Notes: a model not told the origin generated them from the letters alone. DNA of 64,000 nucleotides from Argonema antarcticum A004/B2 (GCF_023333585.1 NZ_JAIQZN010000019.1:23609-87608), one strand, 5' to 3'; shown: positions 18,986 through 27,890, counted from the first letter of the stretch. Numbers and translations: made by a program.

Positions 18986-19184
18986 AGAGTTCAGGTAGGG
19001 TATGGATTTTAGCGATTATAGCTTAGTTTCAGCCAATAAAATCAGGTTTTTTCGGGTCGTCTCTTAATATTTTGTTGCAAAAAAGGCCATAACATCAGTT
19101 TTTTTCAGTTGGCAGCGTTCACAACAGTAGATTTAAGATAAGACAAAGTTCAACATCGGCGAGTGATAATACAGGTAAAAGTTT

Positions 19185-19862
19185 ATGGCTGATGGTCAAA
19201 GTGTTAAGTATGCAGTGGACTTGGTGATGTGTATTGATGGCACAGGTTCAATGGGCCACTTAATTGAAGAAGTGAAGTCAGCCGCTCTGAAGTTTTATGA
19301 GCGGCTAGAAGCTAGGATAACAGAAAAGGGTAGAAAAATAGATCGACTGAGAGCTAGAGTGATTGTATTTAGGGATTATTGGGCAGATCCAGCCGATCAG
19401 GTGATGCAATGTTCCGAGTTTTTTGATTTGCGATCGCAATCACCAGATTTTGCTAATTTTGTCTCTCAAATTCAAGCTGAAGGTGGCGGCGATGAACCGG
19501 AAAATGGCTTAGAAGCCGTTGGATTAGCTCTTAAATCTAACTGGGAAAAAGGAGATTTTAGCAAGCAAAGATATGTAATAGTTGTTTACACTGATGCTAG
19601 CGCTCATAGTTTAGATAAACCTCCAAAACCAAAACCCAGTCACTATCCTAATGATATCCCAAAAACCTTTGATGACTTGACCGACTACTGGCACGAGATC
19701 CCAAAATCAGCTAAGCGTTTATTACTGTTTGCACCTGATGCTGAACCTTGGACAATGATGAGTAGTTGGGAAAATACGATTCATTATGTTTCGGAAGCAG
19801 CTAAGGGATTAGAAGAACTAGAAATGGGTGAGATTTTAGATGCGATCGCCAATAGTGTATAA
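19185..19862 (+). CDS. vWA-domain protein (TerY-like)
   Basis: This 225-residue protein is essentially one von Willebrand factor A domain. The metal site reads DGTGSM at residues 18-23, a variant of DxSxS in which Thr replaces the first Ser, and YTDAS near 145 supplies the second Asp. It has no signal peptide, so it should act in the cytoplasm. It leads a plus-strand series with a PP2C phosphatase and a Ser/Thr kinase. This matches the vWA-phosphatase-kinase triad described as TerY-P. In those systems the vWA protein is thought to be a phosphorylation-controlled adaptor. The nearby minus-strand NB-ARC and nuclease genes may belong to the same module. Confidence 0.82.
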   Translation: MADGQSVKYAVDLVMCIDGTGSMGHLIEEVKSAALKFYERLEARITEKGRKIDRLRARVIVFRDYWADPADQVMQCSEFFDLRSQSPDFANFVSQIQAEGGGDEPENGLEAVGLALKSNWEKGDFSKQRYVIVVYTDASAHSLDKPPKPKPSHYPNDIPKTFDDLTDYWHEIPKSAKRLLLFAPDAEPWTMMSSWENTIHYVSEAAKGLEELEMGEILDAIANSV

Positions 19863-19876
19863 GCGTTAAGCAGTGG

Positions 19877-19932
19877 GGTGTGTCAGACAAAAAAGCTATT
19901 GTTAAATAATTAACTTAAAAATCTGACGCATC
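19877..19932. repeat. Short fold-back repeat between vWA and PP2C genes
   Basis: GGTGTGTCAGA and TCTGACGCATC pair with one mismatch across an A/T-rich spacer. Elements with GTGCGTCAGA ends are common cyanobacterial intergenic repeats. It lies within the 140-base gap of the vWA/PP2C/kinase series and could affect read-through. Confidence 0.55.
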
Positions 19933-20002
19933 CTACTGGATTAGTATTATTTAAGTTAATTTACTTTTTCGACAAACATAGAACCTCATCATAACTTAAA
20001 TT

Positions 20003-21793
20003 ATGGCTATGACTTACTTTAATTTAGTAGTAAATATAGAAGTTGCCGAAGAGAAAGGCGAAGATGCTAACTTAGCTGAACATTTTGGACAAACTTTTTT
20101 GATGGGCGTGTTTGACGGTTTAGGAGGTCGATCGGCAGGTTATGATGGGAAAACTGGAGGGCGCATTGCTTCAGAAGTAGCATCTCAAATCAGCAAAACA
20201 TTCTTCATCAAACAATGGTATGGTAATATAACGCCAGAAAATGTCATTTTACTGCAACAAGAAATTTGCCAATCACTGAAAATTAAAGCCGATACTAATA
20301 TGCCGAGAACTTCATCTCGGCTAAAAGGTTCTTTAGTGGAACATAAACTCTGTACGACGATCGCGCTGGCTAGCATTCCCAAGCAACAAGGACAAGAAAA
20401 AATTTTTGAAGTTAACTTAGCTTGGATGGGAGATTCGCGGATTTATTTTCTCAGTCCAACTAAAGGTTTACAGCAACTTACCAAAGATGACTTAGTAACT
20501 CCTAAAGATGCCTTAGAAATGCTGAGACAAGATCCGCCGATGTCTCAATATTTAACTGCCGATATAAATCCAAGATGGCAAATTCATTTTCAGCACTATA
20601 AAATTGAAGAAATTGGCTGTTTTTTAGCTTGTACTGACGGCTGTTTTCAGTATGTTTCTGCCCCTTGGGAATTTGAAAAATTGTTGCTAGACACTCTGTA
20701 TCAGTCAACAGGCGATCGAATGGATACGAATAATTGGCAAAAATTAATCTGCCAAAAATACACTGATATTAAGCAAGATGATATTTCTTTAATTCTCTAT
20801 CCCGTTGGTTTTAATGGTATAAAACACTTAAAAAGTACTTATCAACAACGTTGGCAGCATCTTCAAGAAAACTTTATTTCTCCTACCGCTAATACTCGCT
20901 ATGATGACTTACAAAGATTGTGGTCAAAATATCGAATTGATTATGAACATTATTTTTCATCAATTCAAGATATTCAGCAAACAACTAATTATAAATCGCC
21001 AAACTCAGAAAATCATTCCTCAAGTTTAGTCACTTCAACAAGTTCTAGTTTGAGTACAAATACATTTCAAGAAATTACTCAATCATCCAAACAGAAAGCA
21101 GCAGCTAAGGCTGAGAAAATTAAAAATTTGTTACGTAATGCTAATTATTATTATCAAAAAAATCAGCTAAAAGAAGCCGAAGATTCGTGTGTGAGAGTCT
21201 TAGAAATCGATCCGTATCAAAGTGAAAGTAAATATATTTTAGGATTAATTTACACTAAAACAGCTTTGTACGAAATAGATTCTTCTCGAAAAGAAAAGTG
21301 GTTCAAAAAAGCCGCCTCATACCTGGAGGAAATTAGAAAAGATCGAGCGGAAAAACTTATAGAATCATTACAAACTCTATGTTTTATTTACTATCATTTA
21401 GAGCAATGGGACAAGGCAGTTTACTCTTATCAAGAATGTTTTAAATGTCCTGGAGCGGAAAAATTAGACCATTGGGAAGAAGACTTAGAAACCTTCATTA
21501 CATCTCTGAGATTAATACTTAATAGAGACGAAGCAGCGAATATAGCAATTCAGTTTTGTCAGCGTCTAGATAGCAATTTACCATACGCAAAAAATGCTTA
21601 TCCTTATTACTTTATAGCTGTTTTGCAAGAAATAAAAGGAGAATTAAACGCAGCCTGGAATAGTATTCAAACAGCAGTGGAGATATATAATCGATCGTCA
21701 CATCCTATGGAAATTAAGTATGAAAGCCTACAAAAAGCGCGACAAAAGTATCAAGAAATTATGAATAAATTAAAATCCAGAGGGTATTATTAA
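20003..21793 (+). CDS. PP2C-type Ser/Thr phosphatase with C-terminal TPR region
   Basis: This 596-residue protein combines a PP2C phosphatase (about residues 5-275) with a Ser-rich linker (315-350) and helical tetratricopeptide-like repeats (365-580). Metal-binding Asp residues are visible in FDGLGG at 38-42, MGDSR near 147 and TDGC near 212. The last expected acidic motif is QDDIS near 258. The TPR part probably binds partners. The kinase gene starts four bases after its stop, so the two opposing enzymes are made together. The second gene of a TerY-P-like triad fits well. A nearby in-frame ATG at 20009 is an alternative start with no consequence for domains. Confidence 0.83.
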   Translation: MAMTYFNLVVNIEVAEEKGEDANLAEHFGQTFLMGVFDGLGGRSAGYDGKTGGRIASEVASQISKTFFIKQWYGNITPENVILLQQEICQSLKIKADTNMPRTSSRLKGSLVEHKLCTTIALASIPKQQGQEKIFEVNLAWMGDSRIYFLSPTKGLQQLTKDDLVTPKDALEMLRQDPPMSQYLTADINPRWQIHFQHYKIEEIGCFLACTDGCFQYVSAPWEFEKLLLDTLYQSTGDRMDTNNWQKLICQKYTDIKQDDISLILYPVGFNGIKHLKSTYQQRWQHLQENFISPTANTRYDDLQRLWSKYRIDYEHYFSSIQDIQQTTNYKSPNSENHSSSLVTSTSSSLSTNTFQEITQSSKQKAAAKAEKIKNLLRNANYYYQKNQLKEAEDSCVRVLEIDPYQSESKYILGLIYTKTALYEIDSSRKEKWFKKAASYLEEIRKDRAEKLIESLQTLCFIYYHLEQWDKAVYSYQECFKCPGAEKLDHWEEDLETFITSLRLILNRDEAANIAIQFCQRLDSNLPYAKNAYPYYFIAVLQEIKGELNAAWNSIQTAVEIYNRSSHPMEIKYESLQKARQKYQEIMNKLKSRGYY

Positions 21794-21796
21794 ACT

Positions 21797-22798
21797 ATGT
21801 CTTATAAAAAAGGTGATATTATTGCTGGCAAATATTTAGTAACTCGTGACTTTGATAGTGCTAACGGGGGGCAATGCCAATGGGGCTTTGCTCTGAATAG
21901 TTACGATGGGAATGAATATTTTGTCAAAAAATTTCTCAGTCCAGTCTATCCCGGTGAAGATGCACCAGGGAGCGAAAAAGGGAAACAAAAGCGGCGCGAT
22001 CAGTGTGAAGAATTTGCTAGAAAACAACTAGCAATTCAAAATGCGTTATCCGCTTGTGGTGCGGGAGGTTCAGTAGTAGTGATGGTGGATTTTTTTAAAT
22101 ATGGTGATGACTATGGTGAACATTTCTTCAAAGTCTGCCAAAAAGTCGATACCAGTTCCTTATCAAAGGAGATACATACACTAGAGACAAAAAAGCGTTT
22201 ATTTGTCATGCTAACAGCAGCAGGTGCTATGAAAATTTTACACTCAAATGGCATTGTCCATCTGGATTTAAAACCAGATAATGTACTGATCCAAGAATGG
22301 GAAGGAAGGCAAGTTGCTAAAATTATTGATTTTGATAGTAGTATTATTGAAGGAGAATCAATTGCGGCGGAATCTTTAGTAGGCGATCCTGTATATTATT
22401 CCCCTGAATTTGCTAAACATATTGCCACAGCAGGAAAAACGCCAGCACCAACTAAAAAATCTGATATTTTTTCTCTGGGTTTGATTTTCTGTCAATATTG
22501 GACGGGGAATCGTCCGGTTTTATCAGGAAGCTATACTTATGCTCACGAAGCTGTTCTTGATGGGAAAAAACTTGACTTACCGCCGATTAAAACTACAACT
22601 AAATTGGGCGGAACTCTCATTAAAAACCCACTAGATACAGAAGTTGGTAAACTCATAAAAAAAATGTTAGCTTTAAGCTATGAAGAAAGACCTGATATCA
22701 ATCAAGTTCATCAACAACTCAAATATCTTTATAATAATGGTGTTCCACCTAAAGATGGTAAAAATAAGTTAATCATCAATATGAAGCCTAAATTATAA
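21797..22798 (+). CDS. Ser/Thr protein kinase (Hanks type)
   Basis: This 333-residue soluble kinase is a single catalytic domain. The nucleotide-binding start is atypical (ANGGQCQWGFAL in place of a standard Gly loop). The ATP lysine is in YFVKKF. The catalytic loop is HLDLKPDN near residue 155, and the magnesium motif reads DFD near 177 instead of DFG. A PVYYSPE segment corresponds to the APE region. It has no membrane helix or extracellular sensor, unlike PknB-type kinases. It is tightly placed behind the PP2C gene (3 bases) and before the zinc-ribbon gene (13 bases). HLD for HRD and DFD for DFG may reduce or alter activity. Confidence 0.85.
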   Translation: MSYKKGDIIAGKYLVTRDFDSANGGQCQWGFALNSYDGNEYFVKKFLSPVYPGEDAPGSEKGKQKRRDQCEEFARKQLAIQNALSACGAGGSVVVMVDFFKYGDDYGEHFFKVCQKVDTSSLSKEIHTLETKKRLFVMLTAAGAMKILHSNGIVHLDLKPDNVLIQEWEGRQVAKIIDFDSSIIEGESIAAESLVGDPVYYSPEFAKHIATAGKTPAPTKKSDIFSLGLIFCQYWTGNRPVLSGSYTYAHEAVLDGKKLDLPPIKTTTKLGGTLIKNPLDTEVGKLIKKMLALSYEERPDINQVHQQLKYLYNNGVPPKDGKNKLIINMKPKL

Positions 22799-22811
22799 AG
22801 TTTTTGATCCT

Positions 22812-23390
22812 ATGAAAAAAACGTACCAGTGTAAAGGTTGCGGAAATGAAGTTGTTTCACTGATGAAGCCTTCTGAGTGTCAAGTTTGTACAGGGCGAGA
22901 ATGGACAATATTAGCTACGAGTAAACCGATTAATTCAGGAGATGAACCTATGGCTATTGATAAAGATATATTCTCTTCATTTAAGTTTCGCTCGACGATC
23001 GAGGGTTACTGCCGAACTATTGGCTGGAATATTTATACTATTGATAATAAAATGGCTGTAATTAAGTTTGATATGGAGTCTGGCAGCACGCAAACTTTAC
23101 TTATTCTCAAGTACGATTCAACTCTTGAATTTTCTTGTCCGAGTGGCTTGAAATTCGATGAAATAGATGAGATACCCCATCATTTATCTACGTTACTACT
23201 CAGCCAAAATGCTGAGTATAAAGCTGGTTTCTGGTGCATACAAAAGATCAGCGATAAACTGTTTTATTCCATTATTCATAATGCGGAAATGAGTTTAATC
23301 GATGTTGATTATTTCCGTATGGTAGTCACTCAGTTAATAAAGCAATGTGATGAATTTGAACGACATATAGAAAATTTAATTAACAGCTAA
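22812..23390 (+). CDS. Zinc-ribbon protein with C-terminal YbjN/chaperone-like domain
   Basis: This 192-residue protein starts with a four-cysteine zinc ribbon: CKGCG at residues 7-11 and CQVC at 28-31. After a linker, residues 60-190 resemble the compact alpha/beta fold of YbjN or type III secretion chaperone-like proteins; that is inferred from pattern only. I do not recognise a named family. It is the last gene in the vWA/PP2C/kinase run and starts 13 bases after the kinase stop. It is probably cotranscribed and may be an adaptor or phosphorylation target. Confidence 0.65.
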   Translation: MKKTYQCKGCGNEVVSLMKPSECQVCTGREWTILATSKPINSGDEPMAIDKDIFSSFKFRSTIEGYCRTIGWNIYTIDNKMAVIKFDMESGSTQTLLILKYDSTLEFSCPSGLKFDEIDEIPHHLSTLLLSQNAEYKAGFWCIQKISDKLFYSIIHNAEMSLIDVDYFRMVVTQLIKQCDEFERHIENLINS

Positions 23391-23457
23391 TAGTTAGAAC
23401 GCCTGGAAATGAATCATAAACTAAAGATTTAAAATTATAGGTTGGATATTTGTGAAT

Positions 23458-23607
23458 ATGAAATACAACTTTAATGAGTCTAATCCCTTTTTAAATTCTT
23501 GCGATCCTTTCGATCGATTATTAATTGGACAAGCTATAGTTGAAAATGTTTCTATTATTAGTCAAGATTGTATGTTTAATTCATACCCAATTCACCTTAT
23601 ATGGTAA
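23458..23607 (+). pseudogene. Remnant of a VapC-type PIN-domain toxin
   Basis: A 49-codon open frame encodes the C-terminal end of a PIN-domain toxin. The segment DPFDRLLIGQAIVEN, then ISQDCMF and a final IHLIW, matches the closing motifs of VapC family proteins (typically DPFDRLLIAQA..., D.MF, and a terminal LW). The first two thirds of a VapC, including its first catalytic acids, are missing, and no antitoxin gene is next to it. I read it as a decayed toxin-antitoxin locus at the edge of the accessory block. An ATG at 23458 exists but probably makes no functional product. Confidence 0.7.
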
Positions 23608-23690
23608 AAGTGCGATCGAGGGTGCTTCTTTCAATACCGCTTCTGATTGAGTCTGGCGATTCCAAGCATCGCGATTAATTGCAATATCGA

Positions 23691-23729
23691 AATTAAAGAA
23701 GAAAAACATCAGGTTTTTCTTCTTTAATT
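23691..23729. terminator. Hairpin terminator between PIN remnant and TPR gene
   Basis: A perfect 17-base stem (AATTAAAGAAGAAAAAC and its complement) closes a 5-base loop. It lies six bases past the stop codon of the minus-strand TPR gene. It can also stop transcription coming from the kinase series. Confidence 0.75.
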
Positions 23730-23735
23730 CCTTAT

Positions 23736-24743
23736 TCAAGTTCTGGTTTGTTGAATGGTTCTGATTGCTTCCTGTGTAGATTGAAGAGCTTGTGTATTTC
23801 CTTGTTCTCGAAAAAGATCGGCTGCTTTTTGGAAATCTCTGATCGCTGCTTGGGTATTTTTTAGGCTGTAGTAAGTAACACCGCGATTGAAGAAAGCTTC
23901 AGCAAAGTCCGGTCTGATCTGGATAGCGCGAGCGTAATCCTGAAGCGCTTCTTGATGTTTTTGCAGTTTGTTGTAGGCAATACCTCGGTTGTAGTAAGCT
24001 TTATCATCATTTGGATCGAGGCGTACTGCCTGGTTGTAATCTTCTATTGCTGCCTGATGTTGTTTAAGGTCATCGCGAGCATTGCCTCGATTGATGTACG
24101 CTTTGGCATTATTTGGATCGAGCCGAATTGCTTCGGTGCTGTCATCGATCGCACCTTGGAAATCCTTCAAGAAATAGCGAGCGTAACCCCTGTTAACGTA
24201 GGCTTGTGTGAGTTCTGGATTGAGCTTTATAGCCGCAGTGTAATCCTCTATTGCGCCTTTATAGTCGCCTTGCTTAGCCTTTTCTATACCCCGGTTATAC
24301 AAGTCCACAGCACTCATTTGCGTTCCGGGATTGGTTCCTGGGGTTGACTCTGTGCTGGGAGTTGGGGTAGTGGGAGTAGTTGGCGGGGTTGACTCTGTGC
24401 TGTTTGGTTGTGACTCACCCCCGGCTGGGGTTGTTGGCTGAGCCTGAGTTGGTTTTGATTCTGTGTCGGCTGGAGTAGACTCTGTACTGGGGGCTGGTTT
24501 TGTTGACCCATCTTGGGTTGGTTTGGGCCGATCGCTAGTTGGGGTTGACTCGTTGCTGCGAGTTGGCTTTGACTGACCCTCGGTTGGGGTTGACTCGTTG
24601 CTGCGAGTTGGCTTTGACTGCGCCTCGGTTGGCGTTGGTGACTGGGACTGGCTTGGCTTTGACTGCGCCTGAACAACAGGTGAGATGCTACCCAGTGTAG
24701 TGGCGATGCCTAAAATTGCGATCGTTCGGTGAATACGGTTCAT
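23736..24743 (-). CDS. Secreted TPR-repeat protein with Pro/Thr/Ser-rich linker
   Basis: This 335-residue protein has a Sec signal peptide (residues 1-26, ending QAQ). A low-complexity linker of about 120 residues rich in Pro, Thr, Ser and Gln follows, built from near-repeats of SKPTRSNESTPTE. Five to six tetratricopeptide repeats then cover about residues 145-330, each with the pattern YxNRGxAxxxLxxxxxAIxDYxxAIxLxPxxxxAY. It should be periplasmic or surface-linked, with TPRs for protein binding. The linker DNA is itself repetitive and likely varies in length between strains. No neighbouring gene shows its partner. Confidence 0.88.
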   Translation of the reverse strand: MNRIHRTIAILGIATTLGSISPVVQAQSKPSQSQSPTPTEAQSKPTRSNESTPTEGQSKPTRSNESTPTSDRPKPTQDGSTKPAPSTESTPADTESKPTQAQPTTPAGGESQPNSTESTPPTTPTTPTPSTESTPGTNPGTQMSAVDLYNRGIEKAKQGDYKGAIEDYTAAIKLNPELTQAYVNRGYARYFLKDFQGAIDDSTEAIRLDPNNAKAYINRGNARDDLKQHQAAIEDYNQAVRLDPNDDKAYYNRGIAYNKLQKHQEALQDYARAIQIRPDFAEAFFNRGVTYYSLKNTQAAIRDFQKAADLFREQGNTQALQSTQEAIRTIQQTRT

Positions 24744-25219
24744 GACTTTAGTCCATTGACTTGATGCCAGTATAAATCCAGGTGTGAAAAAAAGCGCTTC
24801 TTGTAGCCTAATAGGATATCAGAATTTTGTAACTATTATTCCACTTCGATCGGCTTCTTCAGAGAGATGCGTCACTATCTTGTCTTTTTTGCTAGCATCT
24901 CTGAATCGCAAGGACAATCTAAGCAATACCCAATTCTGTTGACTTAGCTGCTACAAGCTTATGCCAAATTTCTTTCATAAACTGTCTAAGTAGATGACTT
25001 TTTTAATGCCATCAGACAGAATAGATATTGGGCGTAATGCCGATCGAGACGAACTAAACCTGCTTGTTGTTCCAAATGCCAATGACCTATACTATTTTTG
25101 ACTGAGCTTGACTGACGACTAAAGTCGCGACTACGCAGACTTCTAGAAAAAGTATTATGCCTAGACAGTTACAGATCGAGACTACAACCTCAATTATTTG
25201 CGTTGATTCTGAAGCCTGA
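24744..25219. other. Intergenic region without a recognisable gene
   Basis: This 476-base stretch separates the divergent TPR and MFS genes and should hold both promoters. It contains a GACTAAAGTCG repeat piece near 25119. A 61-codon minus-strand open frame (24986-25168) has no start codon near its beginning and no family I know. I see no RNA gene. Confidence 0.5.
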
Positions 25220-26509
25220 ATGAAATTTTCAAATCGTACCAGATGGCTATCTTGGTTACCTCAGCTAAATCCTCAAGTCTGGATTCTAGCTATGGGCAGA
25301 TTCCTTTCCGATCTTGGCAGTGGTTTCACTCTTTTTTACGCCCCCATCTTTTTTGTTAATCAAGTACATTTATCAGCAACCCAGGTGGGTATTGGTTTGG
25401 GTAGCGCTTCTATTTCTGGAGTGCTGGGGCGTATACTTGGCGGTTCTTTTGCTGATTCTCGGTTTTGGGGCCGTCGGCGTACTATGTTATTATCGGCAGC
25501 TGTATCTGCGATCGCATCTTTAGTATTAGCGGTAACCAGTGATTTTTCCAGCTTTACTGCGGGTAACTTGTTGATGGGCTTGGGTATGGGTTTGTATTGG
25601 CCTGCTACGGAAGCCGTAGTAGCAGATTTAACAGCGCCCGAACATCGTCAAGAAACTTATGCGATCGTGCGATTTGCAGATAATCTCGGTTTGGGAGTAG
25701 GCATTATTCTGGGTGGAATATTAATTGGCACAACCGGCGCTTATCGCTCTCTGTTTATAATTGATGCGATTTCTTTTGTGGTATTTTTTGGAGTAATTTA
25801 TTTTGCGATTGCAGAAACTTATCGACCAGCAGAAGAAATAAAAAATAAAAAAGTAAAAGTAAAAAATAAAGCATTTTTTCTTTTGCCTATTTCATGGACT
25901 ACAGCACTAAGCGATCGACGTCTCCTAGTCTTTATCTGCGTCAATATTATCTTCACAACTTACATTTCTCAGCTACATAGCACCCTTCCTTTGTACTTGA
26001 GCAAGTTTGTGCAAATGGGAAACTCAAAAGTAGGATTTTCCACCACAACTATCAGCGCTTTATTTACCTGGCATACGATTATAGCGATAGTTACTTTGAT
26101 ACCAATTGCCCGCTTCTTAAAAAGGTTTAGCCATCCGCAGACTTTAACAGTTTCAGCCATACTGTGGGCAGTAGGATTTAGTTTCATCTGGGCTACTGCG
26201 ATCGTCCCGGTCGGCCAACTATACTGGACTATATTGGCAATGGGAATATTGGCGATCGCAACCGTCTCTTACACACCGTCGGCATCTGCCCTCGTCGCCG
26301 ACATTGCACCAGCATCCCTGCGCGGCGTCTACCTTTCCATCAACTCCCTGTGCTGGGCAATTGGATACGCTATTGGGCCTCCCTTGGGTGGATGGGCAAT
26401 GGATCGACCCCCAATAATAGCAAACAGCTTTTGGCTGGCTTTAGCATTGAGTGTAGTCATAGTTGTGGCGATTTTGCAATATCTAGACAAAATTTTCACC
26501 TCACAATAA
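25220..26509 (+). CDS. Major facilitator superfamily transporter
   Basis: This 429-residue inner-membrane protein has about twelve membrane helices in two halves, joined by a Lys-rich cytoplasmic loop near residues 208-220. The MFS signature between helices 2 and 3 is visible as GGSFADSRFWGRRR. A second-half counterpart of helix 11 has GYAIGPPLGGWAMD. Drug or small-metabolite export is common for this group, but the substrate cannot be told. It stands alone between two intergenic regions. The ATG at 25220 gives a start about 30 residues before the first helix, as expected; no clear ribosome-binding site was seen. Confidence 0.85.
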   Translation: MKFSNRTRWLSWLPQLNPQVWILAMGRFLSDLGSGFTLFYAPIFFVNQVHLSATQVGIGLGSASISGVLGRILGGSFADSRFWGRRRTMLLSAAVSAIASLVLAVTSDFSSFTAGNLLMGLGMGLYWPATEAVVADLTAPEHRQETYAIVRFADNLGLGVGIILGGILIGTTGAYRSLFIIDAISFVVFFGVIYFAIAETYRPAEEIKNKKVKVKNKAFFLLPISWTTALSDRRLLVFICVNIIFTTYISQLHSTLPLYLSKFVQMGNSKVGFSTTTISALFTWHTIIAIVTLIPIARFLKRFSHPQTLTVSAILWAVGFSFIWATAIVPVGQLYWTILAMGILAIATVSYTPSASALVADIAPASLRGVYLSINSLCWAIGYAIGPPLGGWAMDRPPIIANSFWLALALSVVIVVAILQYLDKIFTSQ

Positions 26510-26518
26510 ATCTAGATC

Positions 26519-26570
26519 TTCATCTGTGTTTATCTGCGTTCATCCGTCTTCATCTGTGGTAAAAAAAATC
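26519..26570. repeat. ATCTGTGTTTATCTGCG-type intergenic repeat
   Basis: This T/C-rich stretch after the MFS gene repeats TTCATCTGTGTTTATC-like units. A close relative lies at about 30897-30935 (CATCTGTGTTTATCTGTGG). It has no coding role. It is a common type of cyanobacterial intergenic repeat. Confidence 0.6.
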
Positions 26571-26718
26571 CACGTTACCAACAAATATCTTTAAAATCGA
26601 AGCGATCGCACAAGTCAATCCCTTTAGCATTAGCGATCGCATCTTTATTGCATCCGCCTTGAGGATGATATTCCTAACGTTATAATTGACTAAGATAATT
26701 TATCTAGTGCTGCTCATG

Positions 26719-26760
26719 GGTACGTTGTTGCGCTTTAGCGCTAAAGCGCAACAACGTACC
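26719..26760. repeat. 42-bp perfect palindrome
   Basis: Two 21-base halves (beginning GGTACGTTGTTGCGC and mirrored) meet at AGCGCT with no spacer. It lies in the 416-base gap between the MFS gene and the DUF3386 gene. A perfect spacer-free palindrome is more likely a mobile palindromic repeat or protein-binding site than an ordinary terminator. The rest of this gap holds HIP1 sites and a T/C-rich repeat. Confidence 0.85.
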
Positions 26761-26925
26761 TAATAACTATCATATAACATTACTGAATCGGTGTTTTACC
26801 ATAGCGATATCTTGGTAGCAAGATAAATAAAACCAACTTTCTAATTGAGCGATCGCAAATCGAAGATTGTGTTTGTATTTGTGTTATCCTAAAATAGGTC
26901 GATGACCTTCATCAAGGAGAATTCT

Positions 26926-27576
26926 GTGACCGAGCAAACGAGCGCTAGCCAATTATTTCGAGCCGCTTACGAAAACCGTTACACATGGGACACCAACTTT
27001 CCCGGCTACAGTGCCGATATTGAACTCAAGCAAGGCGATGAAGTTTACACCGGCAAAGTTCGTATTAACGGCGACTTCAGCGTAGAAGTCACGGGTATAG
27101 AAAACGAAGAAGTGCAACAAAGCATCTATACCCAAATGCGCGATGTCGTCACCCATCGCAAACGAGGTTCATTCGAGCAGTCTCATGGCAAGAACCAGTT
27201 TAGCCTGGGGGAAAAAGACGCCACAGATGCGATCGAAATTCTGGTTAAAGGCGACGCGATGGGATCGAACTACAAGATCAGAGGCACAGAAATTTGCCAG
27301 GTAAGCCGGGTAATGGGCCGTATAGCTTTCACGATCGACACCCATCAAAGTCTAAACACCTCTGAAGGCTACCTTTCCAGCCGTTATGATGCCGTCTTTC
27401 GCAATCCTCAGACCAATGAAGTGACTAAACAATTAGAATTTGAGGATACCTACGAAAAAATTGGCAACTACTACATCATGACCCATCAAGTCGTGCGATC
27501 GCAGGAGCAAGGTCAGCCAACGACAACCGAATTTAACTACTCAAACGTAAAGCTGCTCGAACCAGCCGTTGTTTAG
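26926..27576 (+). CDS. DUF3386 family protein
   Basis: This 216-residue protein belongs to DUF3386, a family known to me mainly from cyanobacteria and plants, with no defined function. It has a beta-rich composition, no signal peptide and no membrane helix. I chose GTG 26926 because AAGGAGA lies six bases before it; the in-frame ATG at 26902 would place that ribosome-binding site inside the gene. Recognisable stretches include FRAAYENRYTWD near the N-terminus and HQVVRSQEQG near the C-terminus. It is a single gene, flanked downstream by a repeat cluster. Confidence 0.8.
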   Translation: MTEQTSASQLFRAAYENRYTWDTNFPGYSADIELKQGDEVYTGKVRINGDFSVEVTGIENEEVQQSIYTQMRDVVTHRKRGSFEQSHGKNQFSLGEKDATDAIEILVKGDAMGSNYKIRGTEICQVSRVMGRIAFTIDTHQSLNTSEGYLSSRYDAVFRNPQTNEVTKQLEFEDTYEKIGNYYIMTHQVVRSQEQGQPTTTEFNYSNVKLLEPAVV

Positions 27577-27599
27577 CTTAAACACAAAAGGTAAACTGC

Positions 27600-27800
27600 G
27601 GTAGTTTTACCGTACTGAGTACTGAGTGCAACGGAAGCCGTGCTGAGTAAGAAAAAGAGTACTCAGCACTTTCGCACTCGGTAAATGCCCCGCATAGCGA
27701 GTGGGCGGAATCTTATCATCAGGAGAAGGTTGATACCCCGCATAGCGAGTGGGCGGTCTTTTAACTCAGCACTCAGCACTTTCAACTCAGCACTCTTCAT
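27600..27800. repeat. Composite repeat block, copy A
   Basis: This block contains GAGTACTCAGCACTTTCGC, CACTCGGTAAATG, two direct copies of a 21-base unit with CGCATAGCGAGTGGGC (27688-27708 and 27736-27756), and an AACTCAGCACTCAGCAC tail. A near-identical block occurs at 40048-40189, where only one 21-base unit is present. It has no coding potential. Confidence 0.85.
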
Positions 27801-27890
27801 TCCGATATGTTTACTACCCTAGTGCAGGATGGCGGAAATAACTCACCACTAAAAATTGTCAATGATTGTTCTGGAAATCTTGATTTTTAC

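Noticed and set aside
24314..24676. Minus-strand 120-codon frame rich in Gln, Pro and Ser
   Set aside because: It is another frame of the low-complexity linker of the TPR protein on the same strand; its length comes from the repeat.
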